Assembly: GCA_032622095.1 (NCBI GenBank)
Contig: CP136064.1
Location: 258,953,863 to 259,017,862 of the forward strand
From: Siphonodentalium dalli
Lineage: Eukaryota; Mollusca; Scaphopoda; Gadilida; Siphonodentaliidae
Direction: 5' to 3'
DNA length: 64,000 bases
The notes under the pieces were generated by a model that was not told the origin of the DNA, did no database searches, and saw nothing but the letters and a program-made list of their open reading frames with translations. Shown in pieces: positions 33,544 through 45,213 of this stretch. A program made the position numbers and the translations under genes. The stretch's first letter is position 1; every line of letters starts with the position of its first letter.

Positions 33544-34476
33544 ATGTCAAGCAACGGTACGGAGACAGAAATCTGGATGAGGCTGAAAGATATATGGATG
33601 AAACATATTGATATCCATGCGGCCTTCGCCATCGCAGGCGTCGTTATGGCGATATTCGCTGTCATAAACAATGTTGTCCTGTTGTATTCCCACATAGCAC
33701 TTACCAGAGAACTGAAGACTCAAGCGATCACATTTTCCGTTTTATCACTGGCCTGCGCAGATGTGATGACAGGAATTGTGCCCCTATATATATATACAGA
33801 AAGCACCGTAGATATTTTTGACAGCAAATCAAAATGTGTCGCGAAGGCGCTTTACGCCCGCTTCTGCGCGATTTCGATATTTTTCAACGCGGCATCAGTT
33901 GCGTTCGAACGATACCTTGCTGTGCGTTCCCCGTCTAGTTATAAAAGTATGTTCACAACCCGGAGAAAAATTGTGTGGATTGTCGTTATCTGGACAACGT
34001 CGATGGCATTTACCTTTGTACCAGCGACATTTATTGGTGTTCAGTATTGTGAACAAACCGTCCTTCCCCACAGTATAGTAAACACTTCTATTACGAGTAT
34101 AGGGTTTATCTTCCCAGTAGCTTCATCAATATATCTCTACTGGGCTTGCTACAAAATTCTCCGAACGACGATTAACCCGACTGTGAGCATGACGAGGCTA
34201 ATTTTGGTGAGGAATGTTAAGACGGCCTTTCTGTTATCTTTCGTCGATCTGGCTGGTGGGAGTTGCTTGGCGATTAATCTATTATTCCAAGAGTGTCGTC
34301 ACGGCCAATTGTGTGGACCTAAAAACGACTTTTTTTATGGGATTATTTTCTTACTGACGCCGCTGCTGGTTGTTTTATCCAGTGCAATAACGCCATTGAT
34401 ATCAATCACTCGAAGCAAACAAATCAGAACATTTGTGGTTTCTAAAATAACTTGTAAAAGGCGCCCTTTGCAGTAA
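33544..34476 (+). CDS. Rhodopsin-like (class A) GPCR, orphan, single coding exon
   Basis: The protein is 310 residues. The ATG at 33544 is preferred over an upstream in-frame ATG at 33472 because TTTTTATTTTCAG, a strong 3' splice site, ends four bases before it and the protein then starts MSSNGTETEIW with an N-glycosylation site (NGT). Seven membrane segments fit. Landmarks: the TM1 asparagine in AVINNVVLL, LACADVMTG in TM2, a cysteine (KCVAK) before TM3 that pairs with the one in QYCEQ, ERYLAV for the DRY box, W in TM4, and FIFPVAS in TM5. TM6 lacks CWxP, and TM7 has TPLIS in place of NPxxY. The tail is short and basic. The frame is intact, so it is probably a functional or recently functional chemoreceptor- or peptide-type receptor; its ligand cannot be inferred. 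Confidence 0.8.
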   Translation: MSSNGTETEIWMRLKDIWMKHIDIHAAFAIAGVVMAIFAVINNVVLLYSHIALTRELKTQAITFSVLSLACADVMTGIVPLYIYTESTVDIFDSKSKCVAKALYARFCAISIFFNAASVAFERYLAVRSPSSYKSMFTTRRKIVWIVVIWTTSMAFTFVPATFIGVQYCEQTVLPHSIVNTSITSIGFIFPVASSIYLYWACYKILRTTINPTVSMTRLILVRNVKTAFLLSFVDLAGGSCLAINLLFQECRHGQLCGPKNDFFYGIIFLLTPLLVVLSSAITPLISITRSKQIRTFVVSKITCKRRPLQ

Positions 34477-34544
34477 TATAGTTTTCGATTTAAAAGTTTA
34501 TATTTTACCCTTTCTATACTAAAGCATCATTGGTGAGTAGTCAA

Positions 34545-34985
34545 ATGTGACCTGCCATATCAAATCCAGTCGTAAGTCGGGATTTTTTTTACCCTGTGCC
34601 AATGCATTCTCTCATATATGCTAGTCGACCATAGAATGCATTGGCCTAACAATTTTTTACAATTTTAATAATTTTGTCTTGTATTCTTTAAACATTTTAC
34701 AATTTCACCCATACCGAGCCCCAGACAAACATGAGCAGACGACACTCTTCTATTTGCTTCTATATATGTGTGGGGCTCCCCGCAGGGTAATGGATGTTTT
34801 TTATTTTATGTCCTATAAATTGTAAGAAACATTTATTTAAAAAAAATGATAAAAAATTGTTAGGCCAATGCATTCTCTTATATATGCGAGGCGACATATG
34901 GTCGACTCGCATATATAAGAGAATGCATTGGCACAGGGTAAAAAAAATACCGACTTACGACTGGATTTGATATAGCGGGTCACAT
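34545..34985. mobile_element. Long inverted-repeat MITE, 441 bp
   Basis: The ends ATGTGACC(T/C)GC-ATATCAAATCCAGTCG and their inverse run about 125 bp inward on each side (gtaagtcgg, accctgtgccaatgcattctct, gtcgaccat, gaatgcattggcctaacaatttttta). Within each arm, 'ccaatgcattct' is itself inverted, so each arm can form its own hairpin. No clear target duplication. It lies only 68 bp after the GPCR stop codon and so could be in its 3' UTR. Confidence 0.82.
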
Positions 34986-35289
34986 ATGTTCAGATAATAA
35001 TCGTTGAACTTATTATCTAATCATTTCCCTCAATAAATAAGGCTCATTCTCACTTTTATTTATCTGTCTGCTTGTATCACCTTACCATCCCTCCAAATAA
35101 ATATGGACCATTCTGATGTACATTTTTTAACTGGATGGGATAATCCATTTAGTGCCAAAATGTTTGGATAAGATTAACATCAGTTGCAGATCGCTGACTA
35201 TGTGCCATACTAAGCAAATATCACATTACGTTTCGACTCATTACCTGCAAGACGCGATCCCTTGTATATCTTGCATGGCTATATTGCCA

Positions 35290-36000
35290 TGATGTGGCCA
35301 ATATGTATATATGGAGTGCCAGTGTGGCAAAATTAATGATGGGTGAATTTGTATACAGGGAGTGACTGTATGATCACGAGTGTGGTTTATAATTATACAG
35401 CGAGAGGCTGAATTGTCATGGTGAGGTCTATATGCACGTTTGGAGTGTATGAATGGCCGTGTGCGCGGTGCGGGGCATTGGTATATCTAGAAGGACTGTA
35501 ACGCCATTGGTGATGTTTATATGTATACTATATATACCTGTAATGACTCTATGGTTTTGGGTTGGGTGTATATGTATATTTTGAGTGGATATATGGCCAT
35601 GGATGACCCCCTGGTGAGGCAAATATGTATACAAGTAATGTATGTTCATGAATGTGGCGATAATATATACCGGGAGTGATTATAATGTCATCGTTTGGAT
35701 GTATATCTTAAGTGCCTATATGGCCATGCATGTGGCAAATATATACATATACATGGAGTTACTGTATTACCAATGGCGAATAGGTATACAGGATATTACT
35801 GTATGTTCATGAATGTAGTGAATATGTATACAGATCGTGACTATATGGTCATACCTGGTGTGCCTGCATGTTTACTCATGGCTATATGGCCATGTGTTTG
35901 GTGTATGGGCATATCCATGTGTGACTTTATAGTAGTAGGTGATGTGTATGTGTATAAAGCGAGTGACATATGTTCATTTGTGTGGTGTTCATGTATATAT
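35290..36000 (+). repeat. Degenerate tandem repeat of about 55-70 bp
   Basis: Loose repetition of 'gtatatatggagtgactgtatggtcatgagtgtgg' and 'tatggccatg' words. A 146-codon frame here (35695-36135) is made of this repeat and is not a gene. The last part, 35721 onward, belongs to the tandem duplication unit. Confidence 0.55.
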
Positions 36001-37461
36001 CACTGCATGAAAACTGGAATTTATTCATTGCATAAATTCCGGATAAATCTGGATAAATCAGAAATTTATTCACTGAATAAATTCCGGATAAATCTGGATA
36101 AATCAGAAATTTATTCACTGAATAAATGTGCATAAATCCGGAAATTTATGCACATTTATTCACAATTTATTCATGAATAAAGGCCGACATTTATACACAA
36201 TTTATTCACTGAATAAACCCACGTTTATTTAACAGAATAAACTCGGCATTTATTCGTACGTTTATGCACATTTATTATCGACCTGTTTATGCATAAATGC
36301 AAATTTATTCACTGAATAAAGCTGCATACATATACATATAGCTACATTTATTCTGGTTATAAACTCCAGTTTATGCACATTTATACCCCGTATAAATTAT
36401 TTGGATTTGAACATATATATCCATATATATTTGTGAAATCTACTTTATGGTGACATTTGGCTTGTAACCAGCATATAAGGCGACACGGATGTGTATATCT
36501 AACTATACATATACACATGTGTCGCCCTGATTCTGGTATCTCCATGTGCATGTAGTAATTTGCCAACAAAATGCTGCCCTATTGTTGGTTATACCAGTCA
36601 CAAATATAATATGAACTACTTCGACATGGCACTTGCCGTCATCAATTTTCGTAGTCTCTGCAATAAAGAATAAAAATTAAATAATTAAATGATCGCATGG
36701 GAAATAAGTATAAACGATAACATATTAAAACTAAAATAAGAATTGTAATGTACGGCATTTTTTATTTGTGATCTGGCTAAGGGTGGAATCACTCTCACAA
36801 AACCACATTTTCACGAGATAGAATAACCTTATTCCGACGTCTCTGTATAATCAAATATTAATTTTGACATGTGTCGATCACGCTGCGAATTGAAAGGGAA
36901 TTTAAAAATGAAATGATGTGGCGATCATGTTCTAACCCAAGCAAATATACGACCACCAATACCCCTCCCACCCACTCACACACGAACACCCCATCCTACC
37001 ACCTTGGTCCCTACTGTGTGCATGGCTACATTACAGTCCACAGCGTTAATCTACCATTGCAAATATGCCTTCTAGTTTAGACAGAAAATGCGAAACCAGA
37101 AAACAAACGTACTTGTATATAAACTCGCCTTATAATTAAGAGTACCCACCTAATTCACGCACGTCTTCGCAGCAGTTGTGTTGGCAGACAAAGAAATCGG
37201 TATCGGCAGTTAGCTTCTGTTATACGATATGTCTCACATATCCACATGGTAGTAATTAAATTATGGGCCAAGACTTAAAACCGCTGTTGGTTACAGTAAT
37301 GAGCGAAAATAATGCGACATTTATGCGAGATTTAAAAATATAAATGCGAGATTTATATTTTTGTATAAAGACGAATTTAATATGCATAAATGCATGCATA
37401 AATTTAGGGTCCTAAATTTATGCGACATTTATATTTTATAAATCTCGCTTTTCATGCAGTG
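36001..37461. mobile_element. CACTA (EnSpm/CMC)-like non-autonomous element, 1,461 bp
   Basis: The ends are CACTGCATGAAAA and TTTTCATGCAGTG. TAT is duplicated on both sides (35998-36000 and 37462-37464), and the uninterrupted site 'catgtatatatggag' is preserved in copy B near 39363-39377. CACTG ends with a 3-bp duplication fit the CACTA group. Inside each end are many subterminal motifs: TTTATTCACTGAATAAA palindromes and GGATAAATCTGGATAAAT direct repeats on the left, GCGAGATTTA/ATAAATGC words on the right. No transposase is visible, and the middle, about 36400-37300, has no recognisable gene. Confidence 0.8.
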
Positions 37462-37929
37462 TATGGAGTAACTGCATGGCCATGTATAAGTTTCACTGGT
37501 GTACTTTTAGGTGACTATCGATTTCCTATCCCTCTAACTCAAGGATATATTAACCTATAGAGAGATCATATCAGAGTGTCTCTTAATGGCGTTTGGTATG
37601 CAATACGAATGAAACGGGTTTCATGACAATAGTATATATGTTAATATATTTTTATGCTAATGGGCCAGCGTAGCCGCATAATATGATCCCTCTCAGTTAC
37701 GTTTCAACGTTCTGCCCATTTCCGTTCAAAGACAGACAGAATCCCAAAAGAAGTTTTCGGCAAAAATTCATACTGCATCCCTTAAACTGATTTGTCATGC
37801 CTCATAATGTACTGGGACAACCAGAATATAACATTTAGTTATCAGTTGATTAAGTAGCATGTTTAATAACCAAGTGAGTCACAATTTGCAACCTTTCCGG
37901 AACAGCTTGTAATAATGTTCGGAATAAAT

Positions 37930-38870
37930 ATGACAAATAAACTTTTTACAATATTTGGTTGCCATTTTGCAAGCCATCTTGAGTAATTTTGTCTAAAACA
38001 CCTCAGTGTCACACATTTAAGATAGATCAAAAATAAAACTCACATTTGATATCAAAGATAGTTCCATTTTACTTGAAAAAATGGTGCAAAACCTGAAAAG
38101 TAATTTTTTTTCCGATTATTATTCCAAGTTTGTGATAAAAACAAATCCCATAAATCTGGTGATTTCAGTGGATTAAAATAGTAAAAATTAATCAAGGTGC
38201 ATCATAAATGTTAGTATTCAATGTATATAAGACATAATAGTCAATTTTATTCATCAACCACAACTTATAAGCGGTTGCACGGCACGCTGGTGCAATATTT
38301 ACGATTTTTCATATTTTGGCCGCCATTTTGGCAGCCATTGTTAGCCAAAGTGACAATTTTGATACCATTGAGTCGGAATATTTATAAGAAATAGAATGCA
38401 TCACTTACATTACACAGTCCTGCCAATTTTTGATGAAATATGACTAGAATCCCAAATTGTGATTTTTTGTGAAATGTTATACCGCGTTTTGTAAACTCGA
38501 ATTTTTTTAATGTTCGGAATGGGTGGGGACCCCACTTATGGCATATTTTATTTACCTGATGGTCTGTTAACATGCTAAATACAAAATAAAGTCACAATTC
38601 TCAACCAGTTCCAAATAGTAGAAACTTATCTTAAAGAAATCAGTAAAAAAAAAACGTAACATTTTCCACTTCCGGTCGCCATTTTGACTGCCATCTTGGT
38701 CCGTGAGTTCCAATCTTGGCATAAAAAGGTGGCGTTATGTCTTAGCTTCACAAAAATGTATGCTTATGTATACATATGATACGATATTGCCACTATAATT
38801 GCATCAAACTGCAACAAACTGACTTAACGGAAAATGGCAGCCATATTGGACGCCATCTTGAATTACAAAA
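37930..38870. promoter_or_regulatory. ETS/YY1-like motif units in tandem copy A
   Basis: GCCATTTTGCAAGCCATCTTG lies near 37971, GCCGCCATTTTGGCAGCCATT near 38320, CACTTCCGGTCGCCATTTTGACTGCCATCTTGG near 38668 and ATGGCAGCCATATTGGACGCCATCTTG near 38833. The third is the same composite, ETS-like ACTTCCGG beside GCCATTTTG/GCCATCTTG, found in the left arm of the 19.5-25.2 kb structure. Copy B repeats all four, near 39839, 40197, 40545 and 40709. Factor binding is inference. Confidence 0.45.
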
Positions 38871-39094
38871 AAATGCTCAAAGCGGATTTTGGATATGTTA
38901 TAGAGGAGATCTTCCTCTTCAAAATGATATATAAACTAATTTAGTCCGAATTTATTCTAGGTTGACCCTAAAATTTTAGTTTATCGACCAGACTAATTAC
39001 GCGTTCGTCTTTCCAAACCCAAATGACGTATCGATGTTGTTATGAGCTTGGAGTTATTAGCTGGTGCGCATTCACCGAGAAATAACTGCAACAA

Positions 39095-40973
39095 GCCATG
39101 CATGTGGCAAATGTATACATATACATGGAGTTACTGTATTACCAATGGCGAAATGGTATACAGGATATTACTGTATGCTCATGAATGTAGTGAATATGTA
39201 TACAGGTCGTGACTATATGGTCATACCTGGTGTGCCTGCATGTTTACTCATGGCTATATGGCCATGTGTTTGGTGTATGGGCATATCCATGTGTGACTGT
39301 ATAGTAGTAGGTGAGGTGTATGTGTATAAAGCGAGTGACATATGTTCATTTGTGTGGTGTTCATGTATATATGGAGTAACTGCATGGCCATGTATAAGTT
39401 TCACTGGTGTACTTTTATGTGACTATCGATTTCCTATCCCTCTAACTCAAGGATATATTAACCTATAGAGAGATCATATCAGAGTGTCTCTTAATGGCGT
39501 TTGGCATATAGTATATAAGTTAATATATTTTGATGCTAATTGGCCAGCGTAGCCGCATAATATGATCCCTCTCAGTTACGTTTCAACGTTCTGCCCATTT
39601 CCGTTCAAAGACAGACAGAATCCCAAAAGAAGTTTTCGGCAAAAATTCATACTGCATCCCTTAAACTGATTTGTCATGCCTCATAATGTACTGGGACAAC
39701 CAGAATATAACATTTAGTTATCAGTTGATTAAGTAGCATGTTTAATAACCAAGTGAGTCGCAATTTGCAACCTTTCCGGAACAGCTTGTAATAATGTTCG
39801 GAATAAATATGACAAATAAACTTTTTACAATATTTGGTTGCCATTTTGCAAGCCATCTTGAGTAATTTTTCTAAAACACCTCAGTGTTACACATTTAAGA
39901 TAGATCAAAAATAAAACTCACATTTGATACCAAAGATAGTTCCATTTTACTTGAAAAAATGGTGCAAAACCTGAAAAGTTATTTTTTTTCCGATTTTTAT
40001 TCCAAGTTTGTGATAAAAAAAAATCCCATAAATCTGGTGATTTCAGTGGATTAAAATAGTAAAAATTAATCAAGGTGCATCATAAATGTTAGTATTCAAT
40101 GTATATAAGACATAATAGTCAATTTTATTCATCAACCACAACTTATAAGCGGTTGCACGGCACGCTGGTGCAATATTTACGATTTTTCATATTTTGGCCG
40201 CCATTTTGGCAGCCATTTTTAGCCAAAGTGACAATTTTGATACCATTGAGTCGGAATATTTATAAGAAATAGAATGCATCACTTACATTACACAGTCCTG
40301 CCAATTTTTGATGAAATATGACTAGAATCCCAACTTGTTATTTTTTGTGAAATGTTATACCGCGTTTTGTAAACTCGAATTTTTTTAATGTTCGGAATGG
40401 GTGGGGACCCCACTTATGGCATATTTTATTTACCTGATGGTCTGTTAACATGCTAAATACAAAATAAAGTCACAATTCTCAACCAGTTCCAAAAAGTAGA
40501 AACTTATCTTAAAGATATCAGTAAAAAAAACGTAACATGTTCCACTTCCGGTCGCCATTTTGACTGCCATCTTGGTCCGTGAGTTCCAATCTTGGCATAA
40601 AAAGGTGGCGTTATGTCTTAGCTTCACAAAAATGTATGTTTATGTATACATATGATACGATATTGCCACTATAATTGCATCAAACTGCAACAAACTGACT
40701 TAACGGAAAATGGCAGCCATATTGGACGCCATCTTGAATTACAAAAAAATGCTCAAAGCGGATTTTGGATATGTTATAGAGGAGATCTTCCTCTTCAAAA
40801 TGATATATAAACTAATTTAGTCCGAATTTATTCTAGGTTGACCCTAAAATTTTAGTTTATCGACCAGACTAATTACGCGTTCGTCTTTCCAAACCCAAAT
40901 GACGTATCGATATTGTTATGAGCTTGGAGTTATTAGCTGGTGCGCATTCACCGAGAAATAACTGCAACAAGCC
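39095..40973 (+). repeat. Tandem duplication, copy B (uninterrupted)
   Basis: The second copy of the unit described at 35721-39094 lacks the CACTA-like insertion, so it shows the empty site. Small differences include a shorter version of the 'gcaatacgaatgaaacgggtttcatg' segment of copy A (near 37600). The 134-codon frame at 39064-39468 is translated degenerate repeat. Confidence 0.88.
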
Positions 40974-41390
40974 ACGTGGGCGCCGACCAATCAGAATGCT
41001 GGATGTAGTGATGACAACACTTAGTGTGTAAATATTTATTCGTAATACATGGACAACGAAACATTGAAATATGGACGAATCGATTGTTGAACTGGAACAC
41101 CTAACGCGGAACGACGGAAGTACACGCAGAGACTGCTCCGTGCAGATTCAAATACCGTAGATACCGAGACAGATCAGATAGTTATTTCAACATCATGGAA
41201 GTTAAATCAAATATTTTTTTGCAACATACAATACGGAAATGATATACATGTATCCCACCTGCACTCTCTTCCATTTGTAAATGTGTACATAGTATTGTTA
41301 TTTATTGATTGTATTTATGTTAAAATGTTGTTTATCAATACTCATGTTGTTTTGTGAATTTGGAGAATAAACTTGATTGATTGATTGGCT
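40974..41390 (+). mobile_element. Possible LINE 3' fragment with (TTGA)n tail
   Basis: It ends gagaataaacttgattgattgattgg, an AATAAA-like signal followed by a short repeat tail, as LINE 3' ends have. The preceding 300 bp have no preserved protein motif that I can name. The boundaries are not firm on the left. Confidence 0.4.
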
Positions 41391-41878
41391 GTGGCATCAG
41401 TTCCGTATACGATTCTCAACTTACAGTGAGACGGCACGTGACCAGAGGGAACTATTCAAATGTTCATATAAAAGCAAGATATTGCACACTACGTACTGGG
41501 TGGAGAGAAAAAACATGTTTGGCAAATTAATGTCGTGGCAGCCATGAAATTGCCAACTGTCGAAAATGTTTGTCAATGCTATGAGGTGAGAGAACCCGAA
41601 CCACCAACCTTTTCGGCGTGTCCATGACAACAAGGATTGTTGAGCCGGAAACAACGTGATATGTAACAGATACACACGTATATATGGTAAAATATGTGGA
41701 CAAATGGGGTGCGGCAATATGGTTTTGGTGTGTACCGTCCCGCCCAATTTTGGTCAAACTTCTCAACATTTGGAATTATCAATAACTTAATTTGAATATT
41801 TTATGCAAAACAATTGTTTTGAAATCGTTTGAAAACACTAATTAGAGTACAATACTTGGTTTTTGTTTTCAACAAATG
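41391..41878 (+). repeat. Duplicated block X, second copy, part 1
   Basis: It aligns with 29355-29838 up to 'tttttgttttcaacaaatg', where the palindromic MITE with its LTR element begins. Part 2 resumes at 52976. Confidence 0.72.
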
Positions 41879-42042
41879 TAAGTCCGATTTTTGTATCAGC
41901 CCATATTTCCTTGATCATTTTTCAAATTTATTGATTATAATAATGTGATACATTGATGGAAAGAGATCTAACAACTCTTTCCATCAATTTATCACATTAT
42001 TATAATCAATACATTTGAAAAATGATCAAGGAAATGTGGATT

Positions 42043-44663
42043 TGTAACCCTGGGGGGTGTAAGTCTTATTATAAGTTACACATTCACGATAGAGGTCCAG
42101 TTTAGCGATATCTCCTTCTCTCTTTTTGGAACACAACGTAATAATCCTTCATAGAATACCTTACGGCAATAGGTAGCATAATCAAAGAATTTCTGCATTA
42201 TTCCTCTTTAGTTATAGAGTCCGAATCAAGGCTATCGTGCCATGCGCTATAGCAGGCACAGTCTCACGGTAAATTAATGAATGAGTACAACACCTGCATT
42301 CCATTCCGCTGAGTGTCAGAGAGGGTCTGGCAATTACGCACAATAGCAGGTACTCGCCATTTTCCCTTTGTTCTAAATAAAGTAACATTAAGAGACTAAC
42401 TATCATTCTTGAACGGTAAAATATGTCTAAGTCCTGTAGGGACAAGCATGCATATTTTAGGGACGCATGGCCTGATATATCTTCTATTTAATTCGACTAG
42501 TGTTATGTGTTTGTGTGGCTGACCAGTGTAGATAAAACAGTATGCATTGTTTTAACTCGATATTATTGGGGACCCCAATTCTGGGTTGATATTGTTTACA
42601 TAGCGTATATCATGTGATCAAAGTAAACACCTGGGTACATAATTGGGATACGTTGCCAAACTCGCTGTTAAACAACATGAATATCTGCATGGTTGGTTAT
42701 TAAAACATTATATATGCATGAAGGTCGTGACGACGGACTCAAGGTTTGATAATTAAAGAATTTAATTAAGTAAAATCAAACACCCCTACAAATGTTGCTT
42801 TATAATAGGAATTCTAGAATTATGGACTCCCCCAACTTACTTAGAATATTCCAGCGAGCTGGACCAATAAGATCGATTCATATCACGTGGGTTTTCTAGC
42901 CACGTGACTAAGGGGTATATAATAGACTGTTCAATGCAAAATGGACATTCTCGACCCAGCTTTCGAGCAGGAATCATTAAGCTCTCTTGCTTTCTTACTT
43001 TGCGCGATTCTCTTTGTATTATTGTTTCTAAATATAGATCATTAGTTAGCTTAATAAGACATCCTCTCTATAGAGGTGTAGATACACCACACTAGGTGGT
43101 TGATAGGAGACACTATATAGGACGCTCTGTTATAGTGGATGTAACATACACCACACTAGGTGGTGGGTAGGAGACTATATAGGACGCTCTATCATCTTGT
43201 TGTTATCAAGACAACGCACAATCACATTGGTTGTTCAGAGTGGATTTGAGTCTGAATACACTCTAGTAAATCACCCTAGCCTTTGCGCGACACCCATATA
43301 GCGTTGTTCAGAGAACACCACCTTTGCGCGACACCCACATAGTGTTGTTCAGAACACATCACCTTTGCGCGACACCCATATAGTGTTGTTCAGAACACAT
43401 CACCTTTGCGCGACACCCATATATTGTTGTTCAAAACACCACCTTTGCGAGACACCCATATAGTCTTGTTTAGAAAGACACCACCTTTACACGACACCCA
43501 TATAGTGTTGTTCAGAACACATCACCTTTGCGCGACACCCATATAGTCTTGTTCAAAACACCACCTTTGCGCGACACCCATATAGTCTTGTTTAGAAAGA
43601 CACCACCTTGCGCGACGCCCATGTGGTTGGGAGGCGTTTCTATATACGGCATTAGAAGGCTCTCAAACGATGTAGGTGTGTGGAATTCAGACACCCATAT
43701 AGAGTACTCATGTAGTGTACCCTCATAGCTGTTGAGATGCGTTTCTATATAAGTCGATAGAAAGCTCTCAAACCCAGTTGGTGTGTAGGATTCATTCTAC
43801 TCATATAGTGTACTCATAGTGTACCATCATAGTTGTTGAGAGGCGTTTCTATATACGTCGATAGAAAGCTCTCAAACCCAGTAGGTGTGTAGGATTCATT
43901 CCACTCATATAGTGTACCCTAAAAGTGACACCCATATAGTGTACCCATATAGTTGCGAGAGGCATTTCTATATACGTCATTAGAAAGCTCTCAAACCCTG
44001 TGGGTATGTAGGATTCATTCCACTCATATAGTGTACCCTAAAAGTGACACCCATATAGTGTACCCATATAGTTGTGAGAGGCGTTTCTATATACGTCATT
44101 AGAAAGCTCTCAGACCACTAGGTCCTAACCTCAATCTCATTTCTCTCCCAAACATGTGTAGCCGATATTCTCTCATTGTAGACACTCAAGTTCGCTGTCT
44201 CCATGGCCATCCATTAGCTCTAGTACCATTTCGCTAATTCCGTTAATTCCTCGCCAATTTCCTCGCTGGTTCGCTAAATCCTAGAACAGTCGTTCCAAAT
44301 AGCACCTGCAAAACCTGCCCATAGGTCTGCTGGAGTGATAACAGCTTAGTGTAGGTAGGAGTACATGTAGGTAGGGATTAGGTAGGTGTAGGTGTAGGGG
44401 TAATGTAGGTAAGGAACCCATCACTCCGGCATCGTTTCACTAAATCCAGTGTCAGGTTACATGTTGTAAATCATCCTCTTATACCTCTCTCTTATATCCC
44501 CTCTCTCACATATTCGGTCTCAAACGAACCCACATACTATTATGTTATATCTGGCGTGCAACCTCTGGTCTCGTTGACCACTCGACACAAGCTACGCTAC
44601 CACTTTTGTCTTTGTGTTGTTAGGTTAAATAGGCACCTCCACCAAGGGGGTCTGCGCGTTACA
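42043..44663 (+). repeat. 5' LTR of copy 2
   Basis: It begins TGTAACCCTGGGGGG and ends GCGTTACA. It contains the CCAAT/CACGTG/TATATAA promoter set (about 42864-42922), a directly repeated 'acaccacactaggtggt' pair (about 43085-43165), array A (43283-43615) and array B (43622-44115). At 2.6 kb it is unusually long for a Ty3/Gypsy LTR. Confidence 0.85.
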
Positions 44664-44667
44664 GATT

Positions 44668-44687
44668 TGGTGGCAGCGGTGGGATTC
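44668..44687 (+). other. Primer-binding site matching tRNA-Leu (copy 2)
   Basis: TGGTGGCAGCGGTGGGATTC lies four bases after the 5' LTR and is identical to copy 1's site. The assignment to tRNA-Leu rests on recalled animal tRNA 3' ends. Confidence 0.75.
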
Positions 44688-44982
44688 ATTTGTCACCGAT
44701 ATTTGTTAGCTTCGAGTTGCAGCACCCGCTGATTTTATTATCGACTACTGCCAAGTTACATATTTGGGTTAGGATGTAGTGGTACGTAGATGTAAACGAA
44801 GGTTAAATCACTGTGTAGAGTCTAAAACATCCGATCCTCTTGGATATTCAACATAAACTAGGGTGGTTCTTTACTCACAACCTAAGTATAGATTTCCCAA
44901 CACTTTAATCTAAGATTAATTTCTTGGTTCATGTCTATATAGTCACAATTCTCAACACCACAACATACACACACCATATTTA

Positions 44983-45213
44983 ATGGATTTGTCACATGAC
45001 ATGCCTGCGGGCATCATTGTATTTTCAAACACTGATCACCACAACCAGCTTGTGCAATATTGTTCCGAGATGGGTTTTGATGTCCTAGAGGTAGAAGCTT
45101 CAGGAATTAGTTACATATTTGTATTTTCGCAGGACGAATTCATTGTGTGCATAGATTGTTGTCAAATAGGTAACCTCTCGCACACGGCGTTCACTATAAC
45201 CGACCAGGCTTAG
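44983..45213 (+). CDS. 76-codon leader ORF, copy 2
   Basis: Same length and almost the same text as the ORF at 17355-17585, with the visible replacements A to V in GIIAFSN and M to I in DEFMVC. Function unknown. It lies between the primer site and gag-like sequence. Confidence 0.4.
   Translation: MDLSHDMPAGIIVFSNTDHHNQLVQYCSEMGFDVLEVEASGISYIFVFSQDEFIVCIDCCQIGNLSHTAFTITDQA

Larger units (their letters stand above)
35721..39094 (+). repeat. Tandem duplication, copy A (interrupted)
   Basis: The parts 35721-36000 and 37462-39094 together correspond to copy B at 39095-40973, with about 97-98% identity by eye. The unit starts gccatgcatgtggc and ends gcaacaagcca; the shared GCCA at the junction suggests microhomology-mediated duplication. 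Copy A is interrupted by the CACTA-like element at 36001-37461. The unit is noncoding and carries four GCCATTTTG/GCCATCTTG motif sites. Confidence 0.88.

Noticed and set aside
35695-36135. 146-codon ORF with repeated 'EIYSLNKFRINLDK'-type text
   Set aside because: It crosses from degenerate tandem repeat into the CACTA-like element's subterminal repeats, so it is translated repeat.
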